From Candidatus Methanomethylophilaceae archaeon (lineage in GTDB: Archaea; Thermoplasmatota; Thermoplasmata; Methanomassiliicoccales; Methanomethylophilaceae), in assembly GCA_944320485.1 (NCBI GenBank), contig CALUHQ010000001.1:1-48159 (forward strand): a DNA stretch of 48,159 nt. The letters run 5' to 3'. Each line of letters opens with the position of its first letter. The first letter of the stretch is position 1. This document shows positions 8,104-16,088 of this stretch, one piece after another. A model generated the notes under the pieces. The model had not been told where the DNA came from. It did no database searches and saw only the letters and a list, made by a program, of their open reading frames with translations. Both the position numbers and the translations under genes were made by a program.

Positions 8104-8412
8104 GCGCCTGGCCACAGGGGTAGACCTCACATCCCGATCCAAGTTTGCCATTTCGCTTCTCGACCCTGCGACCCCGCAAACGTCAGTAGTTCGAGGTAAG
8201 GCTGCTCCCGTCAGGACCTGACCCGGTTCCCCCGATTGATGTGTGAACTGCGACCCTCCGGCCGCATTCGTCACAAACACCGACTCTGCAGGACAAAGTT
8301 TCATCGTTGCTAGATGGGCTTGGATGTTCAGCGGGGCCGTCCCCTGCTGTCGCCCCCGCGTATTGACGATTTCGGGTATAGGGCACGCCAAGCACCCCGG
8401 CCAAGCCAGACA
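8104..8412 (-). ncRNA. ffs: Signal recognition particle RNA (7S RNA)
   Basis: The minus strand carries the SRP S-domain core: the SRP54-binding helix 8 reads GTCAGGTCCTGACGGGAGCA followed by GCCTTACC, close to the universal GTCAGGxCCGGAAGGxAGCA-type motif. The ends pair as helix 1: CTGGC and GGGGT at the 5' end (about 8409-8395) match ACCCC and GCCAG at the 3' end (about 8121-8108). The resulting length of about 309 nt is normal for archaeal 7S RNA. A TATA box at 8433-8442 lies about 26 nt upstream of the inferred 5' end. The ends are approximate. It converges with the marker-2 gene, leaving about 4 nt between them. Confidence 0.9.
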
Positions 8413-8432
8413 GGCAGAGGAATGCGGGACTG

Positions 8433-8442
8433 TTTATTATAA
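8433..8442 (-). promoter_or_regulatory. TATA box of the SRP RNA gene
   Basis: The minus strand reads TTATAATAAA, centred about 26 nt upstream of the paired 5' end of the SRP RNA, as expected for a strong archaeal stable-RNA promoter. Confidence 0.65.
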
Positions 8443-8515
8443 CTTCGGTGCGTTGGCTTGGAACTTCCGTATGAACGGCGCCCCTCCGTTTCCCCGAAGC
8501 CTCTGACCCTGGGAA

Positions 8516-8569
8516 CTATTATATATCCCGTTCAGGATGTGAGGTCATAGCGTGCTACATGCTAGCACG
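8516..8569 (+). promoter_or_regulatory. Promoter and 5'-UTR hairpin of the symporter operon
   Basis: CTATTATATAT (8516-8526) is a TATA box predicting transcription from about 8547. Just downstream, CGTGCTA (8551-8557) and TAGCACG (8563-8569) form a perfect 7-bp hairpin with loop CATGC inside the short 5' leader, 15 nt before the small-protein ATG. It could be an operator or an mRNA structure. Confidence 0.5.
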
Positions 8570-8584
8570 GCACTTGGTGAGAAG

Positions 8585-8716
8585 ATGAGTTTCTTCGGAT
8601 TGACTGACCCGTGGATCATAGGAGGATACGTCATGAGCTTTGTCTGTGTCGCGTTCTGTGTCGTCTACGGCTTCCTGAGCGGAAGGTCCTCGGAGGAGGA
8701 AGAGGATGACGAATGA
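8585..8716 (+). CDS. Small membrane protein, symporter accessory subunit-like (43 aa)
   Basis: A 43-residue protein: MSFFGLTDPWIIGGYV, one hydrophobic membrane segment rich in Val, Cys and Phe, then FLSGRSS and an acidic tail EEEEDDE. It overlaps the symporter start by 11 nt, so it is translationally coupled to it. A purine-rich GGTGAGAAG stands directly before ATG 8585. Small one-helix proteins coupled to SSS-family symporters are known in prokaryotes, and this has the expected size, topology and position. A role in stabilising or regulating the symporter is inference. Confidence 0.8.
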   Translation: MSFFGLTDPWIIGGYVMSFVCVAFCVVYGFLSGRSSEEEEDDE

Positions 8717-10355
8717 TGGGGTTGACCTCGCAGTGTTCGGGGTCATGACGGCGGCCTTCGTGGTCGTCACGCTCCTGCTCGGGGTCTACGGGTACAGGAA
8801 CACCAAGAGCAACCAGGAGTTCCTACTGGGTCGCAACAAGGCGGGACCGGTCATCATCGCCCTGTCCTACGGTGCGACCTTCCTCTCAGCGTCCGCCGTC
8901 ATAGGTTTCGGCGGACAGGCGGCCGTCCATGGGATGTCCGTCCTGTGGCTGTGCTTCCTCAACCTGTTCGTCGGACTGATCGTGGCCTTCCTGGTCTTCG
9001 GAGGCCCCACCCGCAGGAAGGGAAGGGCGCTCGGAGCCTCGACATACGCCGACCTCATGGGCAAGATCTACAACTCCAAGGGGATCAGGGCTTTCACCGC
9101 GATACTCATCATCGTGATGATGCCGATATACGCCGCCGCCGTCCTCAAAGGAGGGGTCAACTCGCTGGCGGTCATCACGGGACTCACCGACCTCTACGAC
9201 CTCATCCTCATCGCACTGGCGATAGTGGTCGCCGTCTACGTCGTGTACGGGGGAATCATCGCCGTCATGTACAACGATGCCTTCCAGGCCGCGATCATGT
9301 TCATCGGCATGGTCGTGATCCTCGTGGTCACCTACGGCTACCTCGGCGGCGTCACCGCCGGTAACGAGGCGCTCGGCAACCTCTGGGACGCCTCGATATT
9401 CGACACGATCAACACAGGCACCCAGGAAGGGTTCAACGGTTGGACCAGCTTCGCCGACTTCGGCTCCAAGGAATGGCTCACCGTCGTCACCACGTTCCTG
9501 CTGGGAGTCGGGATCGGCGCCCTGACCCAGCCCCAGCTTGCGGTCAGGTTCATGTCCGCCAAGAACGACAGGGACCTCAACAAGTCCCTCATCGTCGGAT
9601 CCATCTTCATGCTCGCGATCGTCGGCTCCGCCTACACCGTCGGTGCCCTGAGCAACGTGTACTTCATGAATGAGCACGGGGAGCTGGCGTTCCAGTACAT
9701 ATCTGGTCTAGGCCTGGGAACGGACTTCATCATCCCCCAGTTCATCCTGGAGATATTCAGCGGGATCTCGTTCGGCGACGTGTTCGTCTCCCTGTTCCTG
9801 CTGTCCCTGGTGTGCGCAGCCATCTCCACGATCAGCGCGCTCATACACACCATCGGTGCTGCCGGCGGATACGACCTCTACACCCTCTACAAGAACAAGA
9901 AGGGACAGCTCAAGGGCGATTCGCAGTCCATCAACCTCAACCGCATCGTGATGGTCCTTGTCATGGTGCTCCTGGTGGTCTACTGCTACCTGATGCCCGC
10001 CGACATCATCGCCAAGGCGACTTCGGTGTTCATGGGACTGACGGCGGCCGCCCTGCTCCCGGCGTACTTCCACGCCCTCTACTCGAAGAACCCCTGCAAG
10101 AAGGCGGCAGTGGTCAGCATGGTGGTCGGGACGCTCGTCTACATGTTCTTCGCACTGTTCATCAACACGGGCACCAGCGTCTTCCTGCCCATCTGCGAGA
10201 TCATCACCGGTCAGCCGGTCCTGTTCCCGGATTCGTCCCTCGCGAGCACGGATGCGCTGGTCTTCGCCCTCCCCCTGTCGATAGTCGCGATGGCCGTGGC
10301 CCTCGTGTTCTTCAGGTACAAGGAGAGGAGCGTAGCATCCACGGAATCCGCCTGA
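8706..10355 (+). CDS. Sodium:solute symporter family (SSS) transporter
   Basis: A 549-residue polytopic protein with roughly 13 hydrophobic segments, typical of the SSS family that couples Na+ entry to uptake of organic solutes. Family-like elements include YGYRNTKSNQEFLLGRNK, then ALSYGATFLSASAVIGFGGQAA (helix 1 and the unwound Na+-site region), YGGIIAVMYNDAFQAAIMF, and GALTQPQLAVRFMSAK. Substrate cannot be deduced; proline, pantothenate, acetate or other carboxylates are options in this family. ATG 8706 overlaps the small protein's stop. A hairpin at 10369-10386 probably ends the transcript. Confidence 0.92.
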   Translation: MTNDGVDLAVFGVMTAAFVVVTLLLGVYGYRNTKSNQEFLLGRNKAGPVIIALSYGATFLSASAVIGFGGQAAVHGMSVLWLCFLNLFVGLIVAFLVFGGPTRRKGRALGASTYADLMGKIYNSKGIRAFTAILIIVMMPIYAAAVLKGGVNSLAVITGLTDLYDLILIALAIVVAVYVVYGGIIAVMYNDAFQAAIMFIGMVVILVVTYGYLGGVTAGNEALGNLWDASIFDTINTGTQEGFNGWTSFADFGSKEWLTVVTTFLLGVGIGALTQPQLAVRFMSAKNDRDLNKSLIVGSIFMLAIVGSAYTVGALSNVYFMNEHGELAFQYISGLGLGTDFIIPQFILEIFSGISFGDVFVSLFLLSLVCAAISTISALIHTIGAAGGYDLYTLYKNKKGQLKGDSQSINLNRIVMVLVMVLLVVYCYLMPADIIAKATSVFMGLTAAALLPAYFHALYSKNPCKKAAVVSMVVGTLVYMFFALFINTGTSVFLPICEIITGQPVLFPDSSLASTDALVFALPLSIVAMAVALVFFRYKERSVASTESA

Positions 10356-10368
10356 AACCCTTCGAAAC

Positions 10369-10386
10369 CCCTCCCGTGAGGGAGGG
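10369..10386 (+). terminator. Hairpin after the symporter gene
   Basis: CCCTCCC (10369-10375) pairs with GGGAGGG (10380-10386) around a GTGA loop, followed by a pyrimidine-rich stretch. It lies 13 nt after the symporter stop and is a plausible 3'-end or terminator structure. Confidence 0.55.
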
Positions 10387-10701
10387 TCTTCCTTCTCTCC
10401 ATTCTATGATGTATCCAACATCGTTTGGATCCGTATTAGTATAAGAATTATCTATCTAAATTATATAACGACATTTAGAAGATACATCCATCCCTTTTGA
10501 TTTAGAAAGGGTCTGTTTTAATGTCAGTTAATATCAGATTATGATGAAAATAGTTTCAATTAAGTCAGTAATTAAACGATTTTCGCTTAAATAATAAAAA
10601 GATATCTCCTTCAAAATCAAACGATAATCACAACTTCTGGCGTTCGAAAATAGATTGTAATATATAGTGTAACTGTGTATTCGGTCATAGGTTTCGATTT
10701 T
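10387..10701. other. AT-rich non-coding gap with an inverted repeat
   Basis: About 315 nt between the symporter and the winged-helix gene with base composition far below the surrounding GC-rich genes. I see no ORF, tRNA or recognisable RNA in it. CCCTTT (10492-10497) and AAAGGG (10506-10511) form a 6-bp inverted repeat with an 8-nt loop, followed by TCTGTTTTAATG, which could act as a terminator. TATA-like stretches occur at several points, for example around 10660-10670. No origin-recognition-box sequence is evident. Confidence 0.5.
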
Positions 10702-10735
10702 TTTATATGCTATAAGATATCGAGACCGTCGGGAG
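10702..10735 (+). promoter_or_regulatory. Promoter and ribosome-binding site of the winged-helix gene
   Basis: TTTATATGC (10702-10710) is a TATA box that sits within a near-palindrome, TTATA-TGC-TATAA. GGGAG at 10731-10735 is a Shine-Dalgarno 7 nt before ATG 10743. The symmetric sequence over the TATA box could be an autoregulatory site for the encoded DNA-binding protein, but that is inference. Confidence 0.5.
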
Positions 10736-10742
10736 ATATAGT

Positions 10743-11039
10743 ATGGCTAGAAAAGAGAACGCGGAGGGCGTGGTCGCTTTCGAAGAGAAGCACATGATCG
10801 CCATGCTCATGTATCTGGGCGCCAACGGGCCAAGCAGGAAGATCGACATCTACGAGGGCGTGTCGTCGAACCCCCGGATGCCTGACAAACTGAACCATCT
10901 CGAGGAGCTCGGTCTCGTGACCCAGGAGATGGACATGGTAACGCGTTCCACCATCGTCACCCTCACACCTGCGGGCGAGCAGGTGGCCAGCCTGTTCGTT
11001 GCCATCGACAAGTGCATCGGAAGCATCAAGAAAAGCTGA
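10743..11039 (+). CDS. Small winged helix-turn-helix transcriptional regulator
   Basis: A 98-residue protein that reads as a single winged-helix domain: helix 1 EEKHMIAMLMYLGANGP, then SRKIDIYEGVSSNPRMPDKLNHLEELGLV as the HTH, a beta wing around TRSTIVTLTPAGEQVA, and a C-terminal helix. It resembles the MarR/PadR-like DNA-binding proteins common in archaea. It has its own promoter at the right edge of an AT-rich gap. No effector domain is present. Targets are unknown; candidates are its own promoter or the adjacent ABC ATPase gene, 45 nt downstream. Confidence 0.75.
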   Translation: MARKENAEGVVAFEEKHMIAMLMYLGANGPSRKIDIYEGVSSNPRMPDKLNHLEELGLVTQEMDMVTRSTIVTLTPAGEQVASLFVAIDKCIGSIKKS

Positions 11040-11052
11040 AACGACGACCTGA

Positions 11053-11064
11053 GGTTATTTTTAC
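11053..11064 (+). promoter_or_regulatory. TATA box of the ABC ATPase gene
   Basis: GGTTATTTTTAC lies about 26 nt before ATG 11085, the leaderless spacing seen at other genes here. Confidence 0.5.
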
Positions 11065-11084
11065 CCCGTCTACATCGGCGTCTC

Positions 11085-11888
11085 ATGGAGAAGGCTCTTG
11101 AGCTCAGGGACGTTTCCATCGTGAGGAAGGGTAAGTACATCCTCAGGTCCGTCGATCTCGATATATTCAAAGGCGAGAACGTCGCCGTGATCGGACCGAA
11201 CGGTTCCGGCAAGACGACCCTCATCAAGCTTCTGAGGGGCGACATCCGCCCGTACTACGATGAGGACCATCCCGCCGTCATGCGCATCTTCGGCATGGAG
11301 AGATGGAACCTCTTCGACATCCGCGGAAGGATGGGTGTCGTGTCCATGGACCTGCAGAGCATGTTCCGTCCCGAGACCCGCGTGGACGAGGTCATCTGCT
11401 CAGGATTCTTCAACAGCCTCGACGTGTTCAGGAACTACGTCGTCACGGAGGGGATGGTCGAGGCCGTCCATGACGCCGCCGTGATGATGGGTATCGAGGA
11501 CCTTCTGGACAGGGAGATCGAGAACCTGTCGCTGGGGGAGATGAGACGGGCGCTGATCGCCAGGGCCCTCGTGACCAAGCCCGACCTACTTGTGCTGGAC
11601 GAGCCGATGACGGGACTCGACATAGTGATGAAGTCCAAGTTCAGGGCCATGTTCGACATCCTCATAGAGGGGGGCGTGAGCATAGTGATGATCACCCACG
11701 ACCTGACGGACATCCCCGCATCCGTCAAGCGCGTCGTCATGATCAAGGACGGGGAGGTCTACGCCGACGGCGACAAGGAGGACCTCCTCCGCGATGACAG
11801 GATATCCGACCTGTACGGGGCGGACATAAAGGTTGAATCCCAGCACGGTATCTACCGCATGCGTCTCACCGACGATGTGATCCAATGA
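11085..11888 (+). CDS. ABC transporter-type ATP-binding protein
   Basis: A 267-residue single ABC domain. Walker A is GPNGSGKTT (37-45), the signature is LSLGEMRRALIARAL, Walker B is LLVLDEPMTGLD, and the switch His is in MITHDLTD. It also has a Q-loop-like region around SMDLQSMF. No permease or binding protein is adjacent, so it may pair with a distant permease or be a non-transport ABC protein. It resembles stand-alone ATPases of the YlmA/ModF-like group, but that assignment is uncertain. It overlaps the next gene by 4 nt (ATGA). Confidence 0.85.
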   Translation: MEKALELRDVSIVRKGKYILRSVDLDIFKGENVAVIGPNGSGKTTLIKLLRGDIRPYYDEDHPAVMRIFGMERWNLFDIRGRMGVVSMDLQSMFRPETRVDEVICSGFFNSLDVFRNYVVTEGMVEAVHDAAVMMGIEDLLDREIENLSLGEMRRALIARALVTKPDLLVLDEPMTGLDIVMKSKFRAMFDILIEGGVSIVMITHDLTDIPASVKRVVMIKDGEVYADGDKEDLLRDDRISDLYGADIKVESQHGIYRMRLTDDVIQ

Positions 11889-12364
11889 GGTTTATCTGCC
11901 ACGACTGCGGATACGAGATTCCGGAGGACATGGACTTCTGTCCCAGATGCGGATGCGTCCGCGACAAGTCCACTCCGGTCAACGACCAGGGCTACCCGAT
12001 GGGCGTCTGTCCCCAGTGCGGAGCCGCCAGGTCCGCATCCGACGTCTACTGCGGCAGCTGCGGGGCCAAGCTCCCCGACATGAACCAGTACAGGCCGTAC
12101 GTCCCGGTCAAGATGAGGAAGTACGGGACGTTCGCCATACTGCTGGCGCTCATCCCCGGTTTCTTCAACATATTCGGTCTCGGCCATCTGCTGATGAGGA
12201 ACTGGTCGAAGGGTCTCATGTACCTAGCCATATCGGTGATAATCTGGTACATGTGCGGATGGACCTTCGTGTCGTCTAACCTAATGATCACCCTTCTGTC
12301 CGTGGCCGTGTTCTTCTTCCAGGCAATGGACATATTCAGGATCATCTACACACCGGAGGACTGA
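11885..12364 (+). CDS. Zinc-ribbon membrane protein
   Basis: A 159-residue protein with two N-terminal zinc ribbons (CHDCGYEIPEDMDFCPRCG and CPQCGAARSASDVYCGSCG; four CxxC pairs) followed by about three hydrophobic segments (KYGTFAILLALIPGFFNIF, MYLAISVIIWYMCGW, LMITLLSVAVFFFQ). The architecture matches archaeal and bacterial zinc-ribbon/TM proteins of unknown function. It is coupled to the ABC ATPase by a 4-nt overlap and lies 2 nt before rfcL. A second protein with similar architecture is at 29777-30181. Confidence 0.75.
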   Translation: MRFICHDCGYEIPEDMDFCPRCGCVRDKSTPVNDQGYPMGVCPQCGAARSASDVYCGSCGAKLPDMNQYRPYVPVKMRKYGTFAILLALIPGFFNIFGLGHLLMRNWSKGLMYLAISVIIWYMCGWTFVSSNLMITLLSVAVFFFQAMDIFRIIYTPED

Positions 12365-12366
12365 CC

Positions 12367-13848
12367 ATGGATTGGACCGAGAAGTACAGACCGAGCACGC
12401 TTTCGGAGGTCATCGGGAATCCGACCGCCGTCAACTCACTGAGGTCATGGGCCAGGTCATGGGAGGAGGGGACGCCCGCAGTCAGGGCGGCCGTGCTCAT
12501 GGGGTCCCCGGGAGTGGGGAAGACCACCTCCGCCGAGGCCCTCGCCAGGGAGATGGGCTGGGGGATCGTGGAGATGAACGCCTCCGACCAGAGGACCGCC
12601 GGCGAGATAGAGAGGATAGCCATCGGCGGCGCCCTCAACGACACCTTCTCCGATGACGGCAGCTTCCTCAGGGCATCGTCCGGCGGCAGGAAGCTCATAG
12701 TCCTGGATGAGGCGGACAACTTCTTCGGGAACGCCGACAGGGGGGCTTCCACAGCCGTCGCAAAGCTCATCCGCGAATCGTCCCAGCCGGTCATACTGAT
12801 AGTCAACGACTTCTACGGTCTCAGCAGGAAGATCCCCTCGGTGAAGGAGAAGACCATCCAGATCACTTTCAAGAAGCCCCAGGCCGGTACAATGGCCAAG
12901 GCGCTCTACCGCATAGCCGATGCGGAGGGCGTGGAGGTGGAGCCCGCCGCGATGGAGCTCATAGCGGAGAACGCCTCCGGGGACATGCGCGCAGCCGTCA
13001 GGAACCTGGAGTCCCTGGCCATAGGTCAGGACGTGGTGACCCTGGAGATGGCCGAGGGGCTGTCCTCCAGGGACGTCCGCACGGACATATTCGAACTGAT
13101 GGGTGCCGTGTTCAGAAGCGGGGACCCGGAGAAGGCCCGCCGCATAGGCTTCGACATAGACGAGGAGCCCAGGAACATCCTGTCGTGGATAGACGAGAAC
13201 ATGCCCACCGAATGCACCGACCACGGCGACCTCGTCAGGGGCTACGAGAGGCTCTCCAGGGCGGACATATTCCTCAGCAGGGTGATGTCCCGCCAGTACT
13301 ACGGGTTCTGGTCCTACGCCAAGGACATGATGACGTTCGGCGTCTGCGCTTCGAAGCAGTCCAGGTCCAGGCCCGGTTCCAGGATGAACTTCCCCGGAGT
13401 GGCCAGGAAGATCTCCGCCGGGAAGAAGGTCAGGGAGATCCGCGGCATCGTGTGCCTCAAGCTCGCCGAGCACCTCCACACCACGTCCCGCCGCGTGCAG
13501 AACGACGTGCTCCCCTATGTCAGGGCGATAGTGTCCAACGATGCGGGGATAAGGGTGCCGCTGGCCGAGGCGATGTCCCTGGAGCCGGAGGAGCTGGCCT
13601 TCCTAATGCAGAAGAAGGCCGACTCCAAGGCGGTCACGTCCGTGCTGGAGCAGGTCGAGAAGGCCAGGGAGGCCAGGATCATCGAGGGGCTCTCCAAGCC
13701 CCCGTCCGAATCAAGGGATCTGGTCCCTGAGACTCATCCGAAGGCTGAGAAGGTTCCTGAGAAGCAGGAAAAGCAGGAGAGGCCGGCACCCGCGGCGACC
13801 CGTAAGACGAACAACAGTAAGGCGCAGAAGAGCCTATTCGATTTCTGA
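12367..13848 (+). CDS. rfcL: Replication factor C large subunit
   Basis: A 493-residue clamp-loader large subunit that opens PCNA and loads it on DNA together with the small subunit. It starts MDWTEKYRPSTLSEVIGNP, has Walker A GSPGVGKTT (46-54), Walker B LIVLDEADNF, and a downstream ASGDMRAAVRNLE sensor-2 region. The last seven residues, QKSLFDF, form a PCNA-interacting (PIP) motif, as usual for archaeal RfcL. A charged, Lys/Glu/Pro-rich linker precedes it. The gene begins 2 nt after the zinc-ribbon stop and ends 4 nt before taw1, so all belong to one transcription unit. Confidence 0.96.
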   Translation: MDWTEKYRPSTLSEVIGNPTAVNSLRSWARSWEEGTPAVRAAVLMGSPGVGKTTSAEALAREMGWGIVEMNASDQRTAGEIERIAIGGALNDTFSDDGSFLRASSGGRKLIVLDEADNFFGNADRGASTAVAKLIRESSQPVILIVNDFYGLSRKIPSVKEKTIQITFKKPQAGTMAKALYRIADAEGVEVEPAAMELIAENASGDMRAAVRNLESLAIGQDVVTLEMAEGLSSRDVRTDIFELMGAVFRSGDPEKARRIGFDIDEEPRNILSWIDENMPTECTDHGDLVRGYERLSRADIFLSRVMSRQYYGFWSYAKDMMTFGVCASKQSRSRPGSRMNFPGVARKISAGKKVREIRGIVCLKLAEHLHTTSRRVQNDVLPYVRAIVSNDAGIRVPLAEAMSLEPEELAFLMQKKADSKAVTSVLEQVEKAREARIIEGLSKPPSESRDLVPETHPKAEKVPEKQEKQERPAPAATRKTNNSKAQKSLFDF

Positions 13849-13852
13849 TACC

Positions 13853-14800
13853 ATGGACCAGGACTATCACGACCTCCTAATCAAGCAGCAGTACAGGCTA
13901 TACAACGACCATGCGGCGGTCAAGCTCTGCCATTGGATGAAGGAGAGCATGCTCCGCGGAAGGTGCTGCTACAAGCAGGACTTCTACGGGATACAGTCCC
14001 ACAGATGCCTCCAGATGACCCCGTCGATCAACGAGTGCAGCCACAGGTGCACATTCTGCTGGAGGGTCCAGGACAGGGACTTCGAGGTGAGGGACTGGGC
14101 GGAGCCGAAGGAGATGCTCGACGCGCTGATAGAGCACCAGAGGAAGCTGGTGTCAGGGTTCAAGGGGGACCCCAGGTGCGACCTGGAGAGGTTCGAGGAG
14201 GCCCGCAACCCCAACCAAGTGGCCATATCGCTGGCCGGGGAGCCCATTACGTATCCGTACCTGTCCGAGTTCCTCAGAGAGTGCCACAGGAGGAACATGA
14301 CCACCTTCATGGTCACCAACGGGACCTATCCCGAGCGCCTGGCCGAGCTGGACACGCTCCCGATGCAGCTGTACGTGACGGTCGCCGCCCCGAACCCCGA
14401 GGTGTACAGGGAGGTCTGCCGTCCCAAGATCCCCGACGGTTGGGAGCGCCTGATGAGGACGCTGGAGATGCTGCCCTCGCTGGAGACGCGCACCGTCATT
14501 CGCCACACCCTGGTCAAGGGCGTGAACTTCGGATGGATCGACGACTACGCCAGACTGGACCGCATCGCGGACCCTGACCTGGTCGAGCCCAAGGGCTACG
14601 TCTTCGTGGGAGGCTCCAGGATGCGTCTGTCCATGTCGTGCATGCCGTCCTTCGACGAGATCAAGGACTTCTCGAGCCGTCTGGGTGATAAGATAGGCAT
14701 GGAGATCATCAAGGAGAGGGCCGACAGCAGGGTGGTCATGCTGGGTCATCCGGGAGTCGAGACCGACGTCCGCAAGGTGTACGGGATGCCGGAGGAATGA
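13853..14800 (+). CDS. taw1: tRNA 4-demethylwyosine synthase Taw1 (TYW1)
   Basis: A 315-residue radical SAM enzyme that converts N1-methylguanosine-37 of tRNA-Phe to 4-demethylwyosine using pyruvate. The SAM cluster cysteines are C62, C66 and C69 (CSHRCTFCW). A second set, C26, C39 and C52, matches in number and position the extra [4Fe-4S] ligands known from the M. jannaschii enzyme. Other family segments are ISLAGEPITYP and MVTNGTYPE. The gene follows rfcL by 4 nt. A bidirectional hairpin at 14799-14816 separates it from the convergent DUF1294 gene. Confidence 0.95.
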   Translation: MDQDYHDLLIKQQYRLYNDHAAVKLCHWMKESMLRGRCCYKQDFYGIQSHRCLQMTPSINECSHRCTFCWRVQDRDFEVRDWAEPKEMLDALIEHQRKLVSGFKGDPRCDLERFEEARNPNQVAISLAGEPITYPYLSEFLRECHRRNMTTFMVTNGTYPERLAELDTLPMQLYVTVAAPNPEVYREVCRPKIPDGWERLMRTLEMLPSLETRTVIRHTLVKGVNFGWIDDYARLDRIADPDLVEPKGYVFVGGSRMRLSMSCMPSFDEIKDFSSRLGDKIGMEIIKERADSRVVMLGHPGVETDVRKVYGMPEE

Positions 14801-14816
14801 GGGGATGTCCCCCCTC
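14799..14816. terminator. Hairpin between convergent genes
   Basis: GAGGGG (14799-14804) and CCCCTC (14811-14816) form a 6-bp stem with a 6-nt loop starting at the taw1 stop codon. It could end transcription of both taw1 and the convergent DUF1294 gene. Confidence 0.4.
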
Positions 14817-14823
14817 GGTATGT

Positions 14824-15105
14824 TTAGAAGGACAGATGACCGCTGTACACGAGGTACGCGATTATCGCCACATGAAGGATCAGGAACACGTAGACCAGCT
14901 TGAACTTCAGCTTCAGGGTCTTGTGCCTGGCCAGCTTCATCCCGGCCAGGGCGCCGAAGGGCGCCACCAGGGCCACCAGGAGGAGCGTGGATTCCTTCGT
15001 GCGCCACATGTCCGCCTTGGCCTTGTGCTTGTCCCAGACGTACATGGCGAGGCTGAACAGGTTCAGGACCACGTACACGATCAGGAACAGTACGGTGCGG
15101 TCCAT
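14824..15105 (-). CDS. DUF1294 family membrane protein
   Basis: A 93-residue membrane protein with the DUF1294 pattern: helix LFLIVYVVLNLFSLAMY, the loop WDKHKAKADMWRTKEST, helix LLLVALVAPFGALAGM, the RHKTLKLKFK signature, and a final helix. Function is unknown. I chose ATG 15105, with AGG placed suitably upstream; a GTG at 15111 overlapping the flavodoxin stop would add two residues. It is translated just after, and probably with, the flavodoxin gene. It ends in TAA. Confidence 0.85.
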   Translation of the reverse strand: MDRTVLFLIVYVVLNLFSLAMYVWDKHKAKADMWRTKESTLLLVALVAPFGALAGMKLARHKTLKLKFKLVYVFLILHVAIIAYLVYSGHLSF

Positions 15106-15107
15106 GT

Positions 15108-15512
15108 TCACAACCTGGAGATGAAGTCGTCGACGGCCTTGGGGAAACCGGCCTCGTTCATCTCGTCCGCCTTCTTGTTGAAGTAGACGGCATCCGAGAT
15201 GCCGAGCTGCTGGGAAACCGCCTCGAGCTGCTTGTCCCCCTTCTCGCCGTTGTACATGCACTCCAGGAACAGGTGGAGCCTCTTACCCGAGAGCTGGCCC
15301 TTGTTCTTCTCGACGAAGTCGACGAGGGGCTTGTAGGGCTTGCCGGCATGGATGCCGGTGCCGAAGACGATCCTGTCGTATTCGGACATGTTGATCTGGG
15401 TGATCTCCTTGAGGTTGAAGATATCTGCGCCGGTGCTCTTGGCGATGTACTCGGCGACCTTCTTGGTGTTCTTGGTCATCCCTGTTGCGTAGATAACTGC
15501 GATCCTTCCCAT
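15108..15512 (-). CDS. Flavodoxin-family protein
   Basis: A 134-residue flavodoxin-like protein, similar to the flavodoxin domain of protoporphyrinogen oxidase HemG. The FMN phosphate loop is YATGMTKNTKKVAEYIA (about residues 8-24), followed by DRIVFGTGIHAGKPY and a region LHLFLECMYNGEKGD that should form the other flavin-facing loops. It is likely an electron carrier or small reductase; the partner is unknown. It is divergent from an HxlR-type regulator (15678), a common arrangement where the regulator controls a redox enzyme, and is followed by DUF1294. Confidence 0.85.
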   Translation of the reverse strand: MGRIAVIYATGMTKNTKKVAEYIAKSTGADIFNLKEITQINMSEYDRIVFGTGIHAGKPYKPLVDFVEKNKGQLSGKRLHLFLECMYNGEKGDKQLEAVSQQLGISDAVYFNKKADEMNEAGFPKAVDDFISRL

Positions 15513-15677
15513 CCTATCATCTCTGCAGTCCGTCCGATGGTCCGGAGCCCGTGTATCATGTTCTTCGGACCAGGACGAATCCCGCATGGTTTCCCGATTC
15601 AAATAACAAACGTTCCCGAACGGCCGAGCGACTGCCGGGTTACATAATGTTATCTAGTTCCCTAATGATATCGAATC

Positions 15678-16088
15678 ATGAAGCCGCAGAACGCACGCTA
15701 CAACTGCGCACTCGACGCGGCGATGTCCGTGATAGAGGGCAGGTGGAAATGCACCATCATATGCATGCTCGCCTTAGATGGGAGTCTGAGGTTCTCCGAG
15801 CTGCAGAAGAGGATCGGGGAGATCACCTCCAGGATACTGTCCAAGCAGCTGAAGGAGCTGGAGTCCGACGGGATGGTGCGCCGCTCGGTCAGCTGCGACG
15901 GGAAGCTGAAGGTCGAGTACGACCTCACCGACAAGGGACGCTCCCTCCTGCCCATACTGGTGGAGCTGGCCAAGTGGGGCGTCGACAACCAGTGCCTTCA
16001 GGTCATCGTCCCCCACGAGGTCGACCTGTCACAGACCGCAAACCTTGATCGCGACGGTTCTGCGACGGGGTCCGTCGAACTCGCATAA
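15678..16088 (+). CDS. HxlR family transcriptional regulator
   Basis: A 136-residue winged-helix regulator of the HxlR type: NCALDAAMSVIEGRWKCTII at the N-terminus with the conserved Cys, then LRFSELQKRIGEITSRILSKQLKELESDGMV (HTH) and a wing ending in YDLTDKGRSLLPIL. Members sense quinones, aldehydes or redox stress, often through that N-terminal Cys. The divergent flavodoxin is the obvious target. The core ends near residue 112; the last 24 residues are an atypical tail, mostly antisense to the end of the YjbQ gene (60-nt convergent overlap). A TATA-like TTACATAATG lies near 15641-15650. Confidence 0.88.
   Translation: MKPQNARYNCALDAAMSVIEGRWKCTIICMLALDGSLRFSELQKRIGEITSRILSKQLKELESDGMVRRSVSCDGKLKVEYDLTDKGRSLLPILVELAKWGVDNQCLQVIVPHEVDLSQTANLDRDGSATGSVELA

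Noticed and set aside
8068..8506. Small open frames crossing the SRP RNA region
   Set aside because: The minus strand carries SRP RNA core motif, closing helix and promoter; the frames have no protein similarity.
10387..10742. AT-rich gap as a possible replication origin
   Set aside because: No origin-recognition-box repeats and no cdc6/orc1 gene adjacent; only hairpins and TATA-like sequence are visible.
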